Made by a program: the position numbers and the translations under genes. From Brevibacterium sp. S22 (lineage in GTDB: Bacteria; Actinomycetota; Actinomycetes; Actinomycetales; Brevibacteriaceae), in assembly GCF_004745485.1 (NCBI RefSeq), contig NZ_RHFG01000021.1, forward strand, positions 1 through 64,000: 64,000 nucleotides of DNA, read 5' to 3'. This document shows positions 36,747-45,074 of this stretch, piece by piece. How positions within the stretch are numbered: the stretch's first letter is position 1; every line of letters starts with the position of its first letter. Under the pieces are notes generated by a model, which had not been told where the DNA came from, did no database searches, and was given only the letters and a program-made list of their open reading frames with translations.

Positions 36747-37271
36747 TCACCTCGGTGGGGTGAGCCTGCGGTAGAGACGCCACACGGCGAGTCCTGCGGC
36801 GATGAGGAAGACGGCCGTCGGAACCAGCGTCATCCACTCCGGAATCGTCGCTGAGCGCGCCTGTCCCATGATGATGACGAGGATCGAGGCGAAGAGCAGC
36901 GCGGTGAGTCCGGCGACGGTGCGCAGCAACTCCATGAGACAGCCGAAGAGAAAGGCCTTCTCGTCGCGTTCGAGCCAATACTCCTTGAACGGAGCGTTGA
37001 TGAGTGAGATCGGCAGCTTCTCGTACAGCGCCCGGATCGACATGAGAACCGGCAGGCCGATCCCCGTCGGCACGAAGATCCAGAGGAGGTCGGCCTTCGA
37101 CGTCCAGCCATCGGGCTGGCCGCCGGAATCGAAGTGAGTTGCCATGTTGCCCGGAGCCTGCACCCAGAACCAGACGCAGCACCCGAAGAAGACGAGGATC
37201 GAGACGATCGCGAATACGAGCGCGGCGGTCTCGCTCGGCCGGTTTCGGCGCGGCTGTTCAGGGGAAGGCAT
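36747..37271 (-). CDS. DUF1648 domain membrane protein
   Basis: 174-residue integral membrane protein with four hydrophobic helices (about residues 15-37, 62-83, 110-138, 146-164). Between helices 1 and 2 is the DUF1648 signature NMATHFDSGGQPDGWTSKA. Members of this family include SdpI-like immunity proteins, but those carry additional C-terminal domains; this short form has no known role. Start at 37271 gives a basic, hydrophilic leader. Its promoter must lie in the short gap before the minus-strand gene start, and it is not coupled to its neighbour at 37342. Confidence 0.85.
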   Translation of the reverse strand: MPSPEQPRRNRPSETAALVFAIVSILVFFGCCVWFWVQAPGNMATHFDSGGQPDGWTSKADLLWIFVPTGIGLPVLMSIRALYEKLPISLINAPFKEYWLERDEKAFLFGCLMELLRTVAGLTALLFASILVIIMGQARSATIPEWMTLVPTAVFLIAAGLAVWRLYRRLTPPR

Positions 37272-37341
37272 GTTGCCACTTTAACAACAGCCGCGAGCAG
37301 CCTGACGGCGGCGTGGGGCAGTCGGTGCAGGCGGTCCGGTC

Positions 37342-37557
37342 TCAGGTGCGAGACGTTCCCGAAGGATCATCCGGGTAATGAGTCAGCGGACCGAATGACC
37401 CGAGTGCATACCAGCCGCGGCGCAGAGTGGTCCACAGGAGCACGTGATCGACCTCGATGAGCGGCACTCGGTCATGTCTTGGGCAGGCGTATCGTCCGAT
37501 GAAGAAGACGATCGTCGAGAACATCACTGCGATCATGAACAGAATTAACAGATCCAT
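37342..37557 (-). CDS. Small membrane protein, 71 residues
   Basis: ATG 37557 with GAGGGGG about seven bases upstream opens a 71-codon frame. Residues 2-21 are one membrane helix (LLILFMIAVMFSTIVFFIGR), followed by a soluble tail with CPRHDRVPLIEVDHVLLWTT. A start further upstream (37674) would add an unlikely leader. I recognise no family. The hydrophobic start and the ribosome site make it a credible gene. The 183 bp upstream (37558-37740) hold nothing else definable. Confidence 0.55.
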   Translation of the reverse strand: MDLLILFMIAVMFSTIVFFIGRYACPRHDRVPLIEVDHVLLWTTLRRGWYALGSFGPLTHYPDDPSGTSRT

Positions 37558-37740
37558 GGCGGCCCCCTCACACCCTGGCGCGAATGCTTCCCTCCAGTTT
37601 CGCTCCAAAACGCAGAGAAAGATAGAGGTATCCCACCTGGTGGGGCGACAGTGTTCAAAACTGACGCAGCTCACGGTCGCGTCGTCGCCAGTGTCCAGTC
37701 GGAGCCGGAGGGCCGGTTCGGGCGGAGCCTGCTGTCGCGC

Positions 37741-38916
37741 TCACGCGAAGCTGGTGGCCAGGCTCTCGGTCGCCGCGATGACTGCATGCGCGGCCGCCTG
37801 TCCCTGCTCAGCGGTGATCGAGGACGGGAAGGTGAAGCGCACACTCGTCTGCGCGACCTCGGCGTCAATGCCCAGAGCCGTCAGCACATGCGAGGGCTCG
37901 TCGGAGCCGACTGCGCAGGCCGAACCGCTCGAGGCCGTGACTCCGCGGCGTTCGAGTTCGAGCAGCACCGCCTCACCGGAGGTGTTCGAGAAGCAGAATG
38001 ACGCATGATTAGGCGTCCGTGATCCAACGCTGCCGGTGAGGAACGCCCCGGGCACGCTGCTGAGGACCGCGGTGATGAACTCATCGCGAATGGCCTGGAC
38101 GCGGCCGGCGGCTTCTGCCCGCTCCGCCTCGGCGAGTTCGAGGGCCGTGGCGAACGCGACGGCCAGGGCCACATTCTCCGTGCCCGAGCGTCGCCCGGAC
38201 TCCTGGCCGCCGCCGTGGATGAGCGGTTCGACACGGATGCGGGCGCGGATCGCGGCGACCCCGATGCCCTTCGGCGCACCGACCTTGTGCCCGGCCAAGC
38301 TGAGCGCGTCGGCGCCCAGCCCAGTCAGCGGCAGCCAGCCGGCCGCCTGCACTGCGTCCGAGTGAAACAGTGCCCCGGCCTCGTGGGCGACGCCGGCCAG
38401 AGCCGGAATGTCTGCGACGGTCCCGACCTCATTGTTCGCATAACCCAAGGTCACAAGCACGGTGTCCGGGCGCATGGCCCCGGCCAGCGCCGCGGGAGCC
38501 ACGATCCCATCGGGACTGGGGGCCACCTCGGTGACGGTGAAACCGTGGACGCGGGAGAGGAATTCCACCGAGGCGAGCACCGCTTCGTGCTCGATGGGCG
38601 AGGTGACGATATGTCGCCGAGGCGGTGCCGCATTCCCGGCCCGACGCTGAGTCTGTGCGCCGAGGGCCATGCCGATGATCGCGAGGTTGTCCGCCTCGGT
38701 GCCGCCGCTGGTGAACGTGATGTCGGTGGCCCGCAGGCCCAGCACCTTCGCCACCCGGGAGCGGGCATCGGCGAGAGCCTCGGCGGGTCCGCGACCGAAT
38801 TCGTGATGACTCGACGGGTTGCCGAACGCGCCGGCCAGATATGGCCACGCGGCTTCGAGGGCCTCCCGGCGCACGGGGGCCGCGGCCGCGGTGTCGAGGT
38901 AGAGACGTCCGGTCAT
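37741..38916 (-). CDS. NifS/IscS-like cysteine desulfurase of the NAD operon
   Basis: 391-residue class V aminotransferase-fold enzyme that takes sulfur from cysteine. N-terminal YLDTAAAAPVRREAL, GNPSSHHEFGR, TFTSGGTEADNLAI, PLP lysine in SLAGHKVGAPKG, GGGQESGRRSGTENV and the persulfide cysteine loop SSGSACAVGSDEPSHVL. It begins two bases after the nadC stop and is the last gene of nadA-nadB-nadC-nifS. This context points to building the oxygen-sensitive 4Fe-4S cluster of NadA, as known for NifS-like partners in other bacteria. General housekeeping IscS activity cannot be excluded. Confidence 0.93.
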   Translation of the reverse strand: MTGRLYLDTAAAAPVRREALEAAWPYLAGAFGNPSSHHEFGRGPAEALADARSRVAKVLGLRATDITFTSGGTEADNLAIIGMALGAQTQRRAGNAAPPRRHIVTSPIEHEAVLASVEFLSRVHGFTVTEVAPSPDGIVAPAALAGAMRPDTVLVTLGYANNEVGTVADIPALAGVAHEAGALFHSDAVQAAGWLPLTGLGADALSLAGHKVGAPKGIGVAAIRARIRVEPLIHGGGQESGRRSGTENVALAVAFATALELAEAERAEAAGRVQAIRDEFITAVLSSVPGAFLTGSVGSRTPNHASFCFSNTSGEAVLLELERRGVTASSGSACAVGSDEPSHVLTALGIDAEVAQTSVRFTFPSSITAEQGQAAAHAVIAATESLATSFA

Positions 38917-38917
38917 C

Positions 38918-39769
38918 TCAGGCCTCGAGGGAGAGGTCGAGGCCGAGGTCGATCGCCCGGACGCTGTGGGTGAGCGCCCCCGAAGAGATGACGTCGGCAC
39001 CGGTGGCGGCGATCTCCGGAATCGTCTCCAGAGTGACATTGCCGCTGGCTTCGACGACGGCCCGGCCGGCGACGAGTTCGACGCCTTCGCGCAGCTGAGC
39101 GGGGGTGAAGTTGTCGAGCATGATGATGTCAGCGCCGCCCTCGAGGACCGCAGGCACTTGGTCGAGCCGGTCGACCTCGACCTCGATCGTCGTCGTATGC
39201 GGCAGGCGGGTGCGGGCGGACCGGATCGCCTCGGCGACGCCGAGTCCCTGACCTGTGAGTACGGCGAGGTGATTGTCCTTGGCCATGACGGCGTCCGAGA
39301 GTCCGAAACGGTGATTGTGCCCGCCGCCGCAGATCACGGCGTGCTTCTCGAACGCCCGGAGCCCCGGGGTCGTCTTGCGTGTGTCGACGATGCGTGCCCG
39401 CCCGGCGGCGGCATCGACATAAGCGCGGGTCTGGGTGGCGATTCCGCTCATCCGCTGGCAGAAATTCAACGCGATCCGTTCGGCCTGCAGCACCGCGCGA
39501 GCCGGACCGGTCACCGTGGCGAGCACCTGACCTGCGGTAAACGAGTCACCATCGGAGGCGACCAGGTCGACTGTGACGCTCCGGTCGATGAGGGTGAAGG
39601 CGCGGGCGAAGACCTCGAGCCCGGCGAGCACTCCGTCTTCGCGGGCACGCAGATCGGCCCTTGACGAGGCGGCCTCGGGAATGAAGACCTCGCCGGTGAT
39701 ATCGCCCCAGGGGGCGTCCTCGTCAAGTGCGGCGCGAAGTGCGGAATCGATGGTCGCAGCGGTCAGCAT
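38918..39769 (-). CDS. nadC: Nicotinate-nucleotide pyrophosphorylase (carboxylating)
   Basis: Quinolinate phosphoribosyltransferase: quinolinate plus PRPP to nicotinate mononucleotide, CO2 and PPi. 283 residues of standard length. Conserved: EDAPWGDIT, AERIALNFCQRMSGIAT, DTRKTTPGLRAFEKHAV, GGGHNHRFGLSDAVMAKDNH, IEVEVDRLDQVPAVLEGGAD, IMLDNFTP, EASGNVTLETI and SSGALTHSV. The start overlaps the nadB stop by seven bases. Confidence 0.97.
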   Translation of the reverse strand: MLTAATIDSALRAALDEDAPWGDITGEVFIPEAASSRADLRAREDGVLAGLEVFARAFTLIDRSVTVDLVASDGDSFTAGQVLATVTGPARAVLQAERIALNFCQRMSGIATQTRAYVDAAAGRARIVDTRKTTPGLRAFEKHAVICGGGHNHRFGLSDAVMAKDNHLAVLTGQGLGVAEAIRSARTRLPHTTTIEVEVDRLDQVPAVLEGGADIIMLDNFTPAQLREGVELVAGRAVVEASGNVTLETIPEIAATGADVISSGALTHSVRAIDLGLDLSLEA

Positions 39770-41358
39770 GCGGTGGCCTCCTGAAGTCGGGCAGTGGACG
39801 GCGTGATCGTGGTGTCGGTGCGGGTGTGCGCGCCGAGGCTGTGTTCCCGGGCCAGCGCCTGTCGAGCCATATGTTCGGCGATGAGGGCGAGGTTCGCGGT
39901 CTCGAGTTCCTCGACGCTGGTCACGGCGGGGCCGGTGGTGCTGAGGGCACGTTCATCGTGGCCGACTTCGCGACCTTCGCCGAGGCGGTCGAGCAGGGTG
40001 CGCAGGCCCGCTGCCGTGCGTTCGACCCCCAGATGAGCCCAGGTCAGAGCCTGCAGCTCGGTCCGTGTCAGTGCCGTCTGGTGCAATGAGTCGAACCGAG
40101 GGAATGGGAGGTGGTGTAGCGAGTCCGAGACCCCGGAGCGGAGGTCTGTGCGGGGTGTCGTGAGGTCTGTAGTGGGCGTATGTGCGTCGATTGCCGCTGC
40201 GGCGCGGGCGGCGAAGACCGCGCCTTCGAGCAGCGAGTTCGAGGCCAGCCGGTTGGCACCGTGGACTCTGGTGCACGCGGCCTCGCCGATGGCGAAGAGA
40301 CCTGCGATGCTGGTGTGACCGTCGCGATCCGTGGCGACCCCGCCCATGAAGTAGTGGGCGGCAGGTGTGACGGGAATGAGATCCCGGGACAGGTCGAGAC
40401 CATGGGCGGCGAGCCCTGCGGAGATGCTCGGGAACTTCGCCGCCGCATCCGGGACGGCCCGCGCATCGAGGAAGCACGGACGTCCGTCCTGAGCTGCCTG
40501 GCGGCGGTGCAGGGCGAGAGCGACGACATCACGGGAGGCGAGCTCGCCGCGATCGTCGATATCGAACATGAACCGGCGACCTCGTTCGTCGAGGAGGAGG
40601 GCGCCGGCCCCGCGGACTGCCTCGGAGATGAGGAAGCCGGGGCCGACCAGGGCGGTGGGATGGAATTGGAAGAACTCGAGATCGGCGACCTCGGCGCCGG
40701 CACGGATGGCTGCGGCCAGACCGTCTCCGGTCGCGGCGACCGGGTTCGTCGTGTGCGCAAAGAGCTGGCCGGCCCCGCCGGTGGCGAGCACGATCGCATC
40801 GGCGCTCAGGTGGTCGAGACGACCGCTGCGCAGCACAGTGACTCCCGTGGCGCGAGCCGAAAGGCGTTCGTCGTCATCGGTGAGGACGTCGACGAGCACT
40901 GTGTTCTCAAGCAGCGTGACTCGCCCCGCGGCCACCTCAGCGCGCAGTCTCCCCGCCAGTGCGGTGCTGATCGCCCGCCCGGTCGCATCGCCTCCGGAGT
41001 GGAAGATGCGCGGATGCGAATGCGCCCCTTCCAAACACCTGGCCCAGGCGCCGGTCGGGTCGGCGTCGAAGTCCACACCCGCCTCGGCAAGCGCGATGAT
41101 CGCATCCCCACCGGCCTCGCACAGAATGCGTACGGCCTCCGGGTCACAGTGGCCGGCGCCCGCCGTGAGCGTATCGAAGACATGGGCGTCGACCGTGTCA
41201 TCAGGACCGATGACACCGGCGATGCCGCCCTGCGCCCATTCGGTGTTCGACTCCCCGAGGCGGCCCTTCGTCACGAGCGTGACCGGATGGCGGCCGGACA
41301 GGTGCAGTGCCGCGGTCAGCCCCGCGATCCCGGAGCCTGCGACGATGACCCCGCTCAT
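39763..41358 (-). CDS. nadB: L-aspartate oxidase
   Basis: FAD enzyme oxidising L-aspartate to iminoaspartate for NadA. 531 residues. FAD site VAGSGIAGLTAALHLSG at the N-terminus, TEWAQGGIAGVI, LEGAHSHPRIFHSGGDATG, the active-site region EFFQFHPTALV, GRRFMFDIDDRGELASRDVVA, and the C-terminal GEAACTRVHGANRLASNSLLEG. The helical tail (succinate dehydrogenase-like C domain) is complete. Overlaps nadA (ATGA) and nadC. Confidence 0.97.
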   Translation of the reverse strand: MSGVIVAGSGIAGLTAALHLSGRHPVTLVTKGRLGESNTEWAQGGIAGVIGPDDTVDAHVFDTLTAGAGHCDPEAVRILCEAGGDAIIALAEAGVDFDADPTGAWARCLEGAHSHPRIFHSGGDATGRAISTALAGRLRAEVAAGRVTLLENTVLVDVLTDDDERLSARATGVTVLRSGRLDHLSADAIVLATGGAGQLFAHTTNPVAATGDGLAAAIRAGAEVADLEFFQFHPTALVGPGFLISEAVRGAGALLLDERGRRFMFDIDDRGELASRDVVALALHRRQAAQDGRPCFLDARAVPDAAAKFPSISAGLAAHGLDLSRDLIPVTPAAHYFMGGVATDRDGHTSIAGLFAIGEAACTRVHGANRLASNSLLEGAVFAARAAAAIDAHTPTTDLTTPRTDLRSGVSDSLHHLPFPRFDSLHQTALTRTELQALTWAHLGVERTAAGLRTLLDRLGEGREVGHDERALSTTGPAVTSVEELETANLALIAEHMARQALAREHSLGAHTRTDTTITPSTARLQEATAC

Positions 41359-42644
41359 CAGATCCGCGGCTTCGCGGCGAGCATCCGCTTGAGAGACACG
41401 CGGGCCGGGTCGGCCACCTCGGCGTCGACGGTGATCTGGTTGACGACCTCACCGGCGATGAGGGATTCGAGGACCCACGCGATGTAGCCGGGGTGGATGC
41501 GGTACATCGTCGAACACGGGCAGATGACGGGGTCGAGGCAGAAGACCTCGTGCTGCGGATGCTCGGCGGCCAGACGTTGGACGAGGTTGATCTCGGTGCC
41601 GATGGCGAATGTGGTCGGCTCGGTCGCCTCGGCGATGGCCTTCGTGATGTAGGCGGTCGATCCGGACTCATCGGCGGCCTCGACGGTCTCACGCGGGCAT
41701 TCGGGGTGGACGATGACGCGCACGTCCGGGTGCTCTGTGCGGGCCTTGTCGATCTGAGCAGGGGTGAAGCGTTTGTGCACGGAGCAGAAGCCCTGCCACA
41801 GGATGACGCGGGCCTCGGTGAGCGTCTGGTCGTCGTTGTTGCCCAGCGGTCGGGCCGGGTTCCACAGCGGCATCTCGTCCAGGCCGATGCCCATATTCAC
41901 CGCGGTGTTGCGGCCGAGGTGCTGGTCGGGGAAGAACAGGACACGCTGACCGCGTTCAAACGCCCACTCCAGGACGACCTCGGCGTTGGAGGAGGTGCAC
42001 ACGATTCCGCCGTTGCGGCCGCAGAAACCTTTGATCGCGGCCGAAGAATTCATGTACGTGACAGGGATGACCGGGACGCGGCCGTCGGCATCAGGTTCGG
42101 TGCCGAAGAGTTCGGCGAGCTGTTCCCAGCAGTCCTCGACCTGATCGATCGACGCCATATCGGCCATCGAGCAGCCGGCGGCGAGGTTGGGCAGGATGAC
42201 CGACTGCTCCGGTTTCGACAGGAGGTCGGCGGTCTCGGCCATGAAGTGGACGCCGCAGAAGACGATGGCCTCGGCCTCCGGGTGGTTCTGGGCGGCTTGG
42301 GCGAGCATGAACGAGTCGCCGATGTAGTTGGCATGTTCGACGACCTCGACTCGCTGGTAGTGGTGGCCGAGCATGACGACCCGATCGCCGAGGGTGGCCT
42401 TGGCGGCGCGGATCCGGGCATCGAGTTCGGCCGGCGATGCCAGTTTGAATTCCTCGGGAATGTCGCCCTGACGTGGGGCGACGGCCGGAATCGGGTCGGC
42501 CATCGAAGAACCGGGCCCATAGCCGGGGCGTTCGTCGACGTCCCACGGGGCATCGAGCAGCTCCGTCGAGCACATATCGTCCTGTCTGCCGCTCGCCGAG
42601 ATGTCTTTGAGGGTGAGTTCGATCGAAGCTGTCGTGGTCATCAT
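41358..42644 (-). CDS. nadA: Quinolinate synthase
   Basis: 4Fe-4S enzyme condensing iminoaspartate with DHAP to quinolinate. 428 residues. Motifs: VVMLGHHYQRVEVVEHA, ANYIGDSFMLAQAA, AIVFCGVHFMAETADLL, ILPNLAAGCSMADM, GGIVCTSSNAEVVLEWAF, FFPDQHLGRNTA, VHPECPRETVEAAD, and VICPCSTMYRIHP carrying a cluster cysteine. The N-terminal 55 residues are a non-conserved extension. Start 42644 (or the adjacent ATG 42641) has GAAGGA upstream; the frame further out is non-coding. First gene of the operon, divergent from panB. Confidence 0.97.
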   Translation of the reverse strand: MMTTTASIELTLKDISASGRQDDMCSTELLDAPWDVDERPGYGPGSSMADPIPAVAPRQGDIPEEFKLASPAELDARIRAAKATLGDRVVMLGHHYQRVEVVEHANYIGDSFMLAQAAQNHPEAEAIVFCGVHFMAETADLLSKPEQSVILPNLAAGCSMADMASIDQVEDCWEQLAELFGTEPDADGRVPVIPVTYMNSSAAIKGFCGRNGGIVCTSSNAEVVLEWAFERGQRVLFFPDQHLGRNTAVNMGIGLDEMPLWNPARPLGNNDDQTLTEARVILWQGFCSVHKRFTPAQIDKARTEHPDVRVIVHPECPRETVEAADESGSTAYITKAIAEATEPTTFAIGTEINLVQRLAAEHPQHEVFCLDPVICPCSTMYRIHPGYIAWVLESLIAGEVVNQITVDAEVADPARVSLKRMLAAKPRI

Positions 42645-42713
42645 CGTCCTTCGCTCGGTGGGCGGAGCCTGTGCCTGCAGTGTCTCGCAGGTGGTGAGAG
42701 CCGCCCGAAATCT

Positions 42714-42746
42714 TTTGCGCAGTTGTGCGTTTATTTGTTTGCGCAG
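42714..42746 (-). promoter_or_regulatory. Candidate operator of the NAD operon: direct repeat near nadA promoter
   Basis: TTTGCGCAG occurs at 42714-42722 and 42738-42746, 24 bp apart, with a related TTGTGCG between. On the minus strand these lie just downstream of a possible -10 TATTAA and -35 TTGTGC (rather close spacing), so a protein bound here could block nadA transcription. The cognate regulator (for example an NrtR-type protein) is not in the window. The rest of the 351-bp nadA-panB gap has no gene. Confidence 0.45.
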
Positions 42747-42995
42747 ATTTGAGCTTAATACTGTGGACGGGCAATGCACAACTCTCAGGCGGTGGGTGCG
42801 ACGCCGGACCACCGGTCGTGTCGATGCTGATGGCTCTGCGCCGGGGGATGGAATAGGCTGTGGTCTGGCTCGCAATCCGAGTCGATGCGCACTGCGGTGG
42901 GCGCCCCCGTGAGAGTCACCGAAGCTTCGGACCGGAGCGTCGGTCTCGCCCCGCCCGCGCCGGCACCGACGACATCGCTTATCTGAAGGATTCTC

Positions 42996-43925
42996 ATGCC
43001 CGAAGCGGCACATTCGAACCAGTCCACATCCACCTCCACCGCCGATGCGGTCGGCAGTGCGAACGGGGCCGCCTCGGCGGAACAGCCCGCCCCATACGGC
43101 GGTCCGGTGTCCGCTCCCGCGGCCCCGCCTCGGCGAATCCGGACGCTCGACCTCATCAAAGCCAAGGCCGAAGGCCGACGGTGGGCAATGCTGACCAGCT
43201 ATGACCAATACACGGCCGCCCTGTTCGAGCAGGCAGGCGTCGAAGCTCTGCTCATCGGCGATTCCGCGGCGAACAACGTCTTCGGCCACGAGACGACCCT
43301 GCCGGTCACCGTCGACGAACTCATTCCACTGGCCCGGGCCGTCGCCTCGGCGACGAACCGTGCGCTCATCGTCGCCGACCTGCCCTTCGGCAGCTACGAG
43401 ATCTCCGACGAGCAGGCCGTGGCCACGGCCGTGCGCTTCATGAAGGAAGCCGGAATCCACGCGGTCAAGCTCGAGGGCGGGGCACGGATGGCCTCACGGG
43501 TCAAGGCGATCACGAACGCGGGCATCCCCGTCATGGCGCACATCGGCTTCACCCCGCAGGCCGAGCACAACCTCGGCGGCTACAAGGTCCAAGGTCGCGG
43601 CGAAGCAGGGAGTGCGCTGCTCGACGACGCCCGTGCCGTGGCCGAGGCCGGAGCGTTCTCCGTGGTCATGGAGATGGTCCCCTCCGGACTGGCCGGGCAG
43701 GTCACCGCCGAGCTGACGATCCCCACCGTGGGCATCGGCGCCGGTGCGGACTGCGACGCCCAGGTCCTCGTGTGGCAGGACATGGCGGGCCTGCGCACGG
43801 GCCGTTCCCCGCGCTTCGTCAAGCGCTACGCCGACCTTCATTCCGTGCTCACCGAGGCGGTCGGGACCTATGTCGACGAGGTGAAGTCCGGGGTCTTCCC
43901 CGAACCGGAGAGGAGCTTCGACTGA
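42996..43925 (+). CDS. panB: 3-methyl-2-oxobutanoate hydroxymethyltransferase
   Basis: First step of pantothenate synthesis: ketopantoate from alpha-ketoisovalerate and methylene-THF. 309 residues; the first 45 are a low-complexity Ser/Thr/Ala/Pro leader encoded by DNA with two copies of the interspersed CCGCCTCGGCG motif (43065-43080 and about 43124-43137). The conserved core starts at [15 protein letters not shown]. Active-site segments: [100 protein letters not shown]. Start ATG 42996 has GAAGGA upstream. One-base stop/start overlap (TGATG) with panC. Confidence 0.96.
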   Translation: MPEAAHSNQSTSTSTADAVGSANGAASAEQPAPYGGPVSAPAAPPRRIRTLDLIKAKAEGRRWAMLTSYDQYTAALFEQAGVEALLIGDSAANNVFGHETTLPVTVDELIPLARAVASATNRALIVADLPFGSYEISDEQAVATAVRFMKEAGIHAVKLEGGARMASRVKAITNAGIPVMAHIGFTPQAEHNLGGYKVQGRGEAGSALLDDARAVAEAGAFSVVMEMVPSGLAGQVTAELTIPTVGIGAGADCDAQVLVWQDMAGLRTGRSPRFVKRYADLHSVLTEAVGTYVDEVKSGVFPEPERSFD

Positions 43926-44779
43926 TGGAGGTCGGCGGGATCCAGGCGCTGCGCCGGTGGAGTGCCGAGCAGTCAGGACGCATCGGTCTCGTTCCGACGA
44001 TGGGTGCCCTGCACTCGGGGCACCAGGCGCTGATGACCCGTGCCCGCGCCGAGGCCGACCTCGTCGTGACGTCGATCTTCGTCAATCCGCTGCAGTTTGG
44101 TCGGGACGAGGACTTCGTGCAGTACCCGCGCCCGATCGAGGAGGACCTGAAGAAGTGCGAGGAGGCCGGGGTCGACTTCGTCTTCGCTCCCGCGCTGGGG
44201 GAGATGTACCCCTCGGCCCCCGAGGTCAGGGTGGTCGCCGGGCGTATGGGCGCCGTGTTCGAGGGCGAGGCCCGGCCTGGTCACTTCGACGGTGTGCTCA
44301 CCGTCGTGGCGAAGCTGTTCACCCTCATCGCCCCCGACGTCACCGTGTTCGGACTCAAGGACATTCAACAGTTCTGCCTGGTCAGGCGCATGATCGCCGA
44401 TCTCAACTTCGACATCGAACTCATCGGCCTGCCCGTCGTCCGTGACGCCGACGGTCTGGCGATGTCGAGCCGCAACTCCTATCTCGCCCCGGCGGATCGG
44501 GCCCGTGCCTTGGCGATTCCGCGGGCTCTCGACGCCGCCGCCGAGGTGGCCCTGGAGTCGGGTGCCGGCGGGAACCTGCCGGGGGCAGTCGAAGACGCGG
44601 CCAGGTCGGTGATCGACGACGCAGTCGAACGCGGGGAGCTCGAACTCATCTACCTCAGCCTCGTCGACGAAGCGACGCTGCAGCCGTGCAGCCCGGACTT
44701 CCGGGGCTCTGCCCTGCTGCTCGTCTCCGCGACCGTCGGGGGCACCCATCTCATCGACAATCTTCCGCTCGAATTCTGA
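43925..44779 (+). CDS. panC: Pantothenate synthetase
   Basis: ATP-dependent ligase joining pantoate and beta-alanine. 284 residues. HxGH-type nucleotide site GLVPTMGALHSGHQALM (residues about 20-36), VTSIFVNPLQFGRDEDF, YPRPIEEDLKKCEEAGVD, and the KMSKS-like region VFGLKDIQQFCLVRRMIADL, then LPVVRDADGLAMSSRNSYL. The gene is translationally coupled to panB. No panD or panE is adjacent. Downstream, 44780-45074 is non-coding and AT-richer, carrying the promoter of the next gene. Confidence 0.97.
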   Translation: MEVGGIQALRRWSAEQSGRIGLVPTMGALHSGHQALMTRARAEADLVVTSIFVNPLQFGRDEDFVQYPRPIEEDLKKCEEAGVDFVFAPALGEMYPSAPEVRVVAGRMGAVFEGEARPGHFDGVLTVVAKLFTLIAPDVTVFGLKDIQQFCLVRRMIADLNFDIELIGLPVVRDADGLAMSSRNSYLAPADRARALAIPRALDAAAEVALESGAGGNLPGAVEDAARSVIDDAVERGELELIYLSLVDEATLQPCSPDFRGSALLLVSATVGGTHLIDNLPLEF

Positions 44780-44986
44780 CGGCGCGGCTGGGTCTGTCGG
44801 CTGGGGCGGTCGGCCGCGGCGGTCGGCCGGATGGTGGCCCCGATCAGGCCGCCGAATTGCGATCTCGATACGCAATCGTGATCGCTCTATGAACATTCTG
44901 TTAACCCATCGATACATTCGTATGCATCCCGTGCGCGATTTGCTCACACATGTGGTTTCGATAAAGCGATATCGGTCGGGCAGCTC

Positions 44987-45015
44987 TTGTTCTGAATGTT
45001 CGCTAAGAATAGACT
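44987..45015 (+). promoter_or_regulatory. Predicted sigma-70 promoter of TM-helix protein gene
   Basis: TTGTTC (44987-44992), 17-bp spacer, TAGACT (45010-45015), 60 bp before the ATG at 45075, in a locally AT-rich region. The gap 44780-45074 also contains GCGAT...ATCGC inverted pieces near 44858-44884 of unknown meaning. Confidence 0.6.
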
Positions 45016-45074
45016 CAAAAACAGCAAGTGAAAAAACGCCTTGTCAATTGCTGTAGCCGAAGGAGAAAAGCGAC

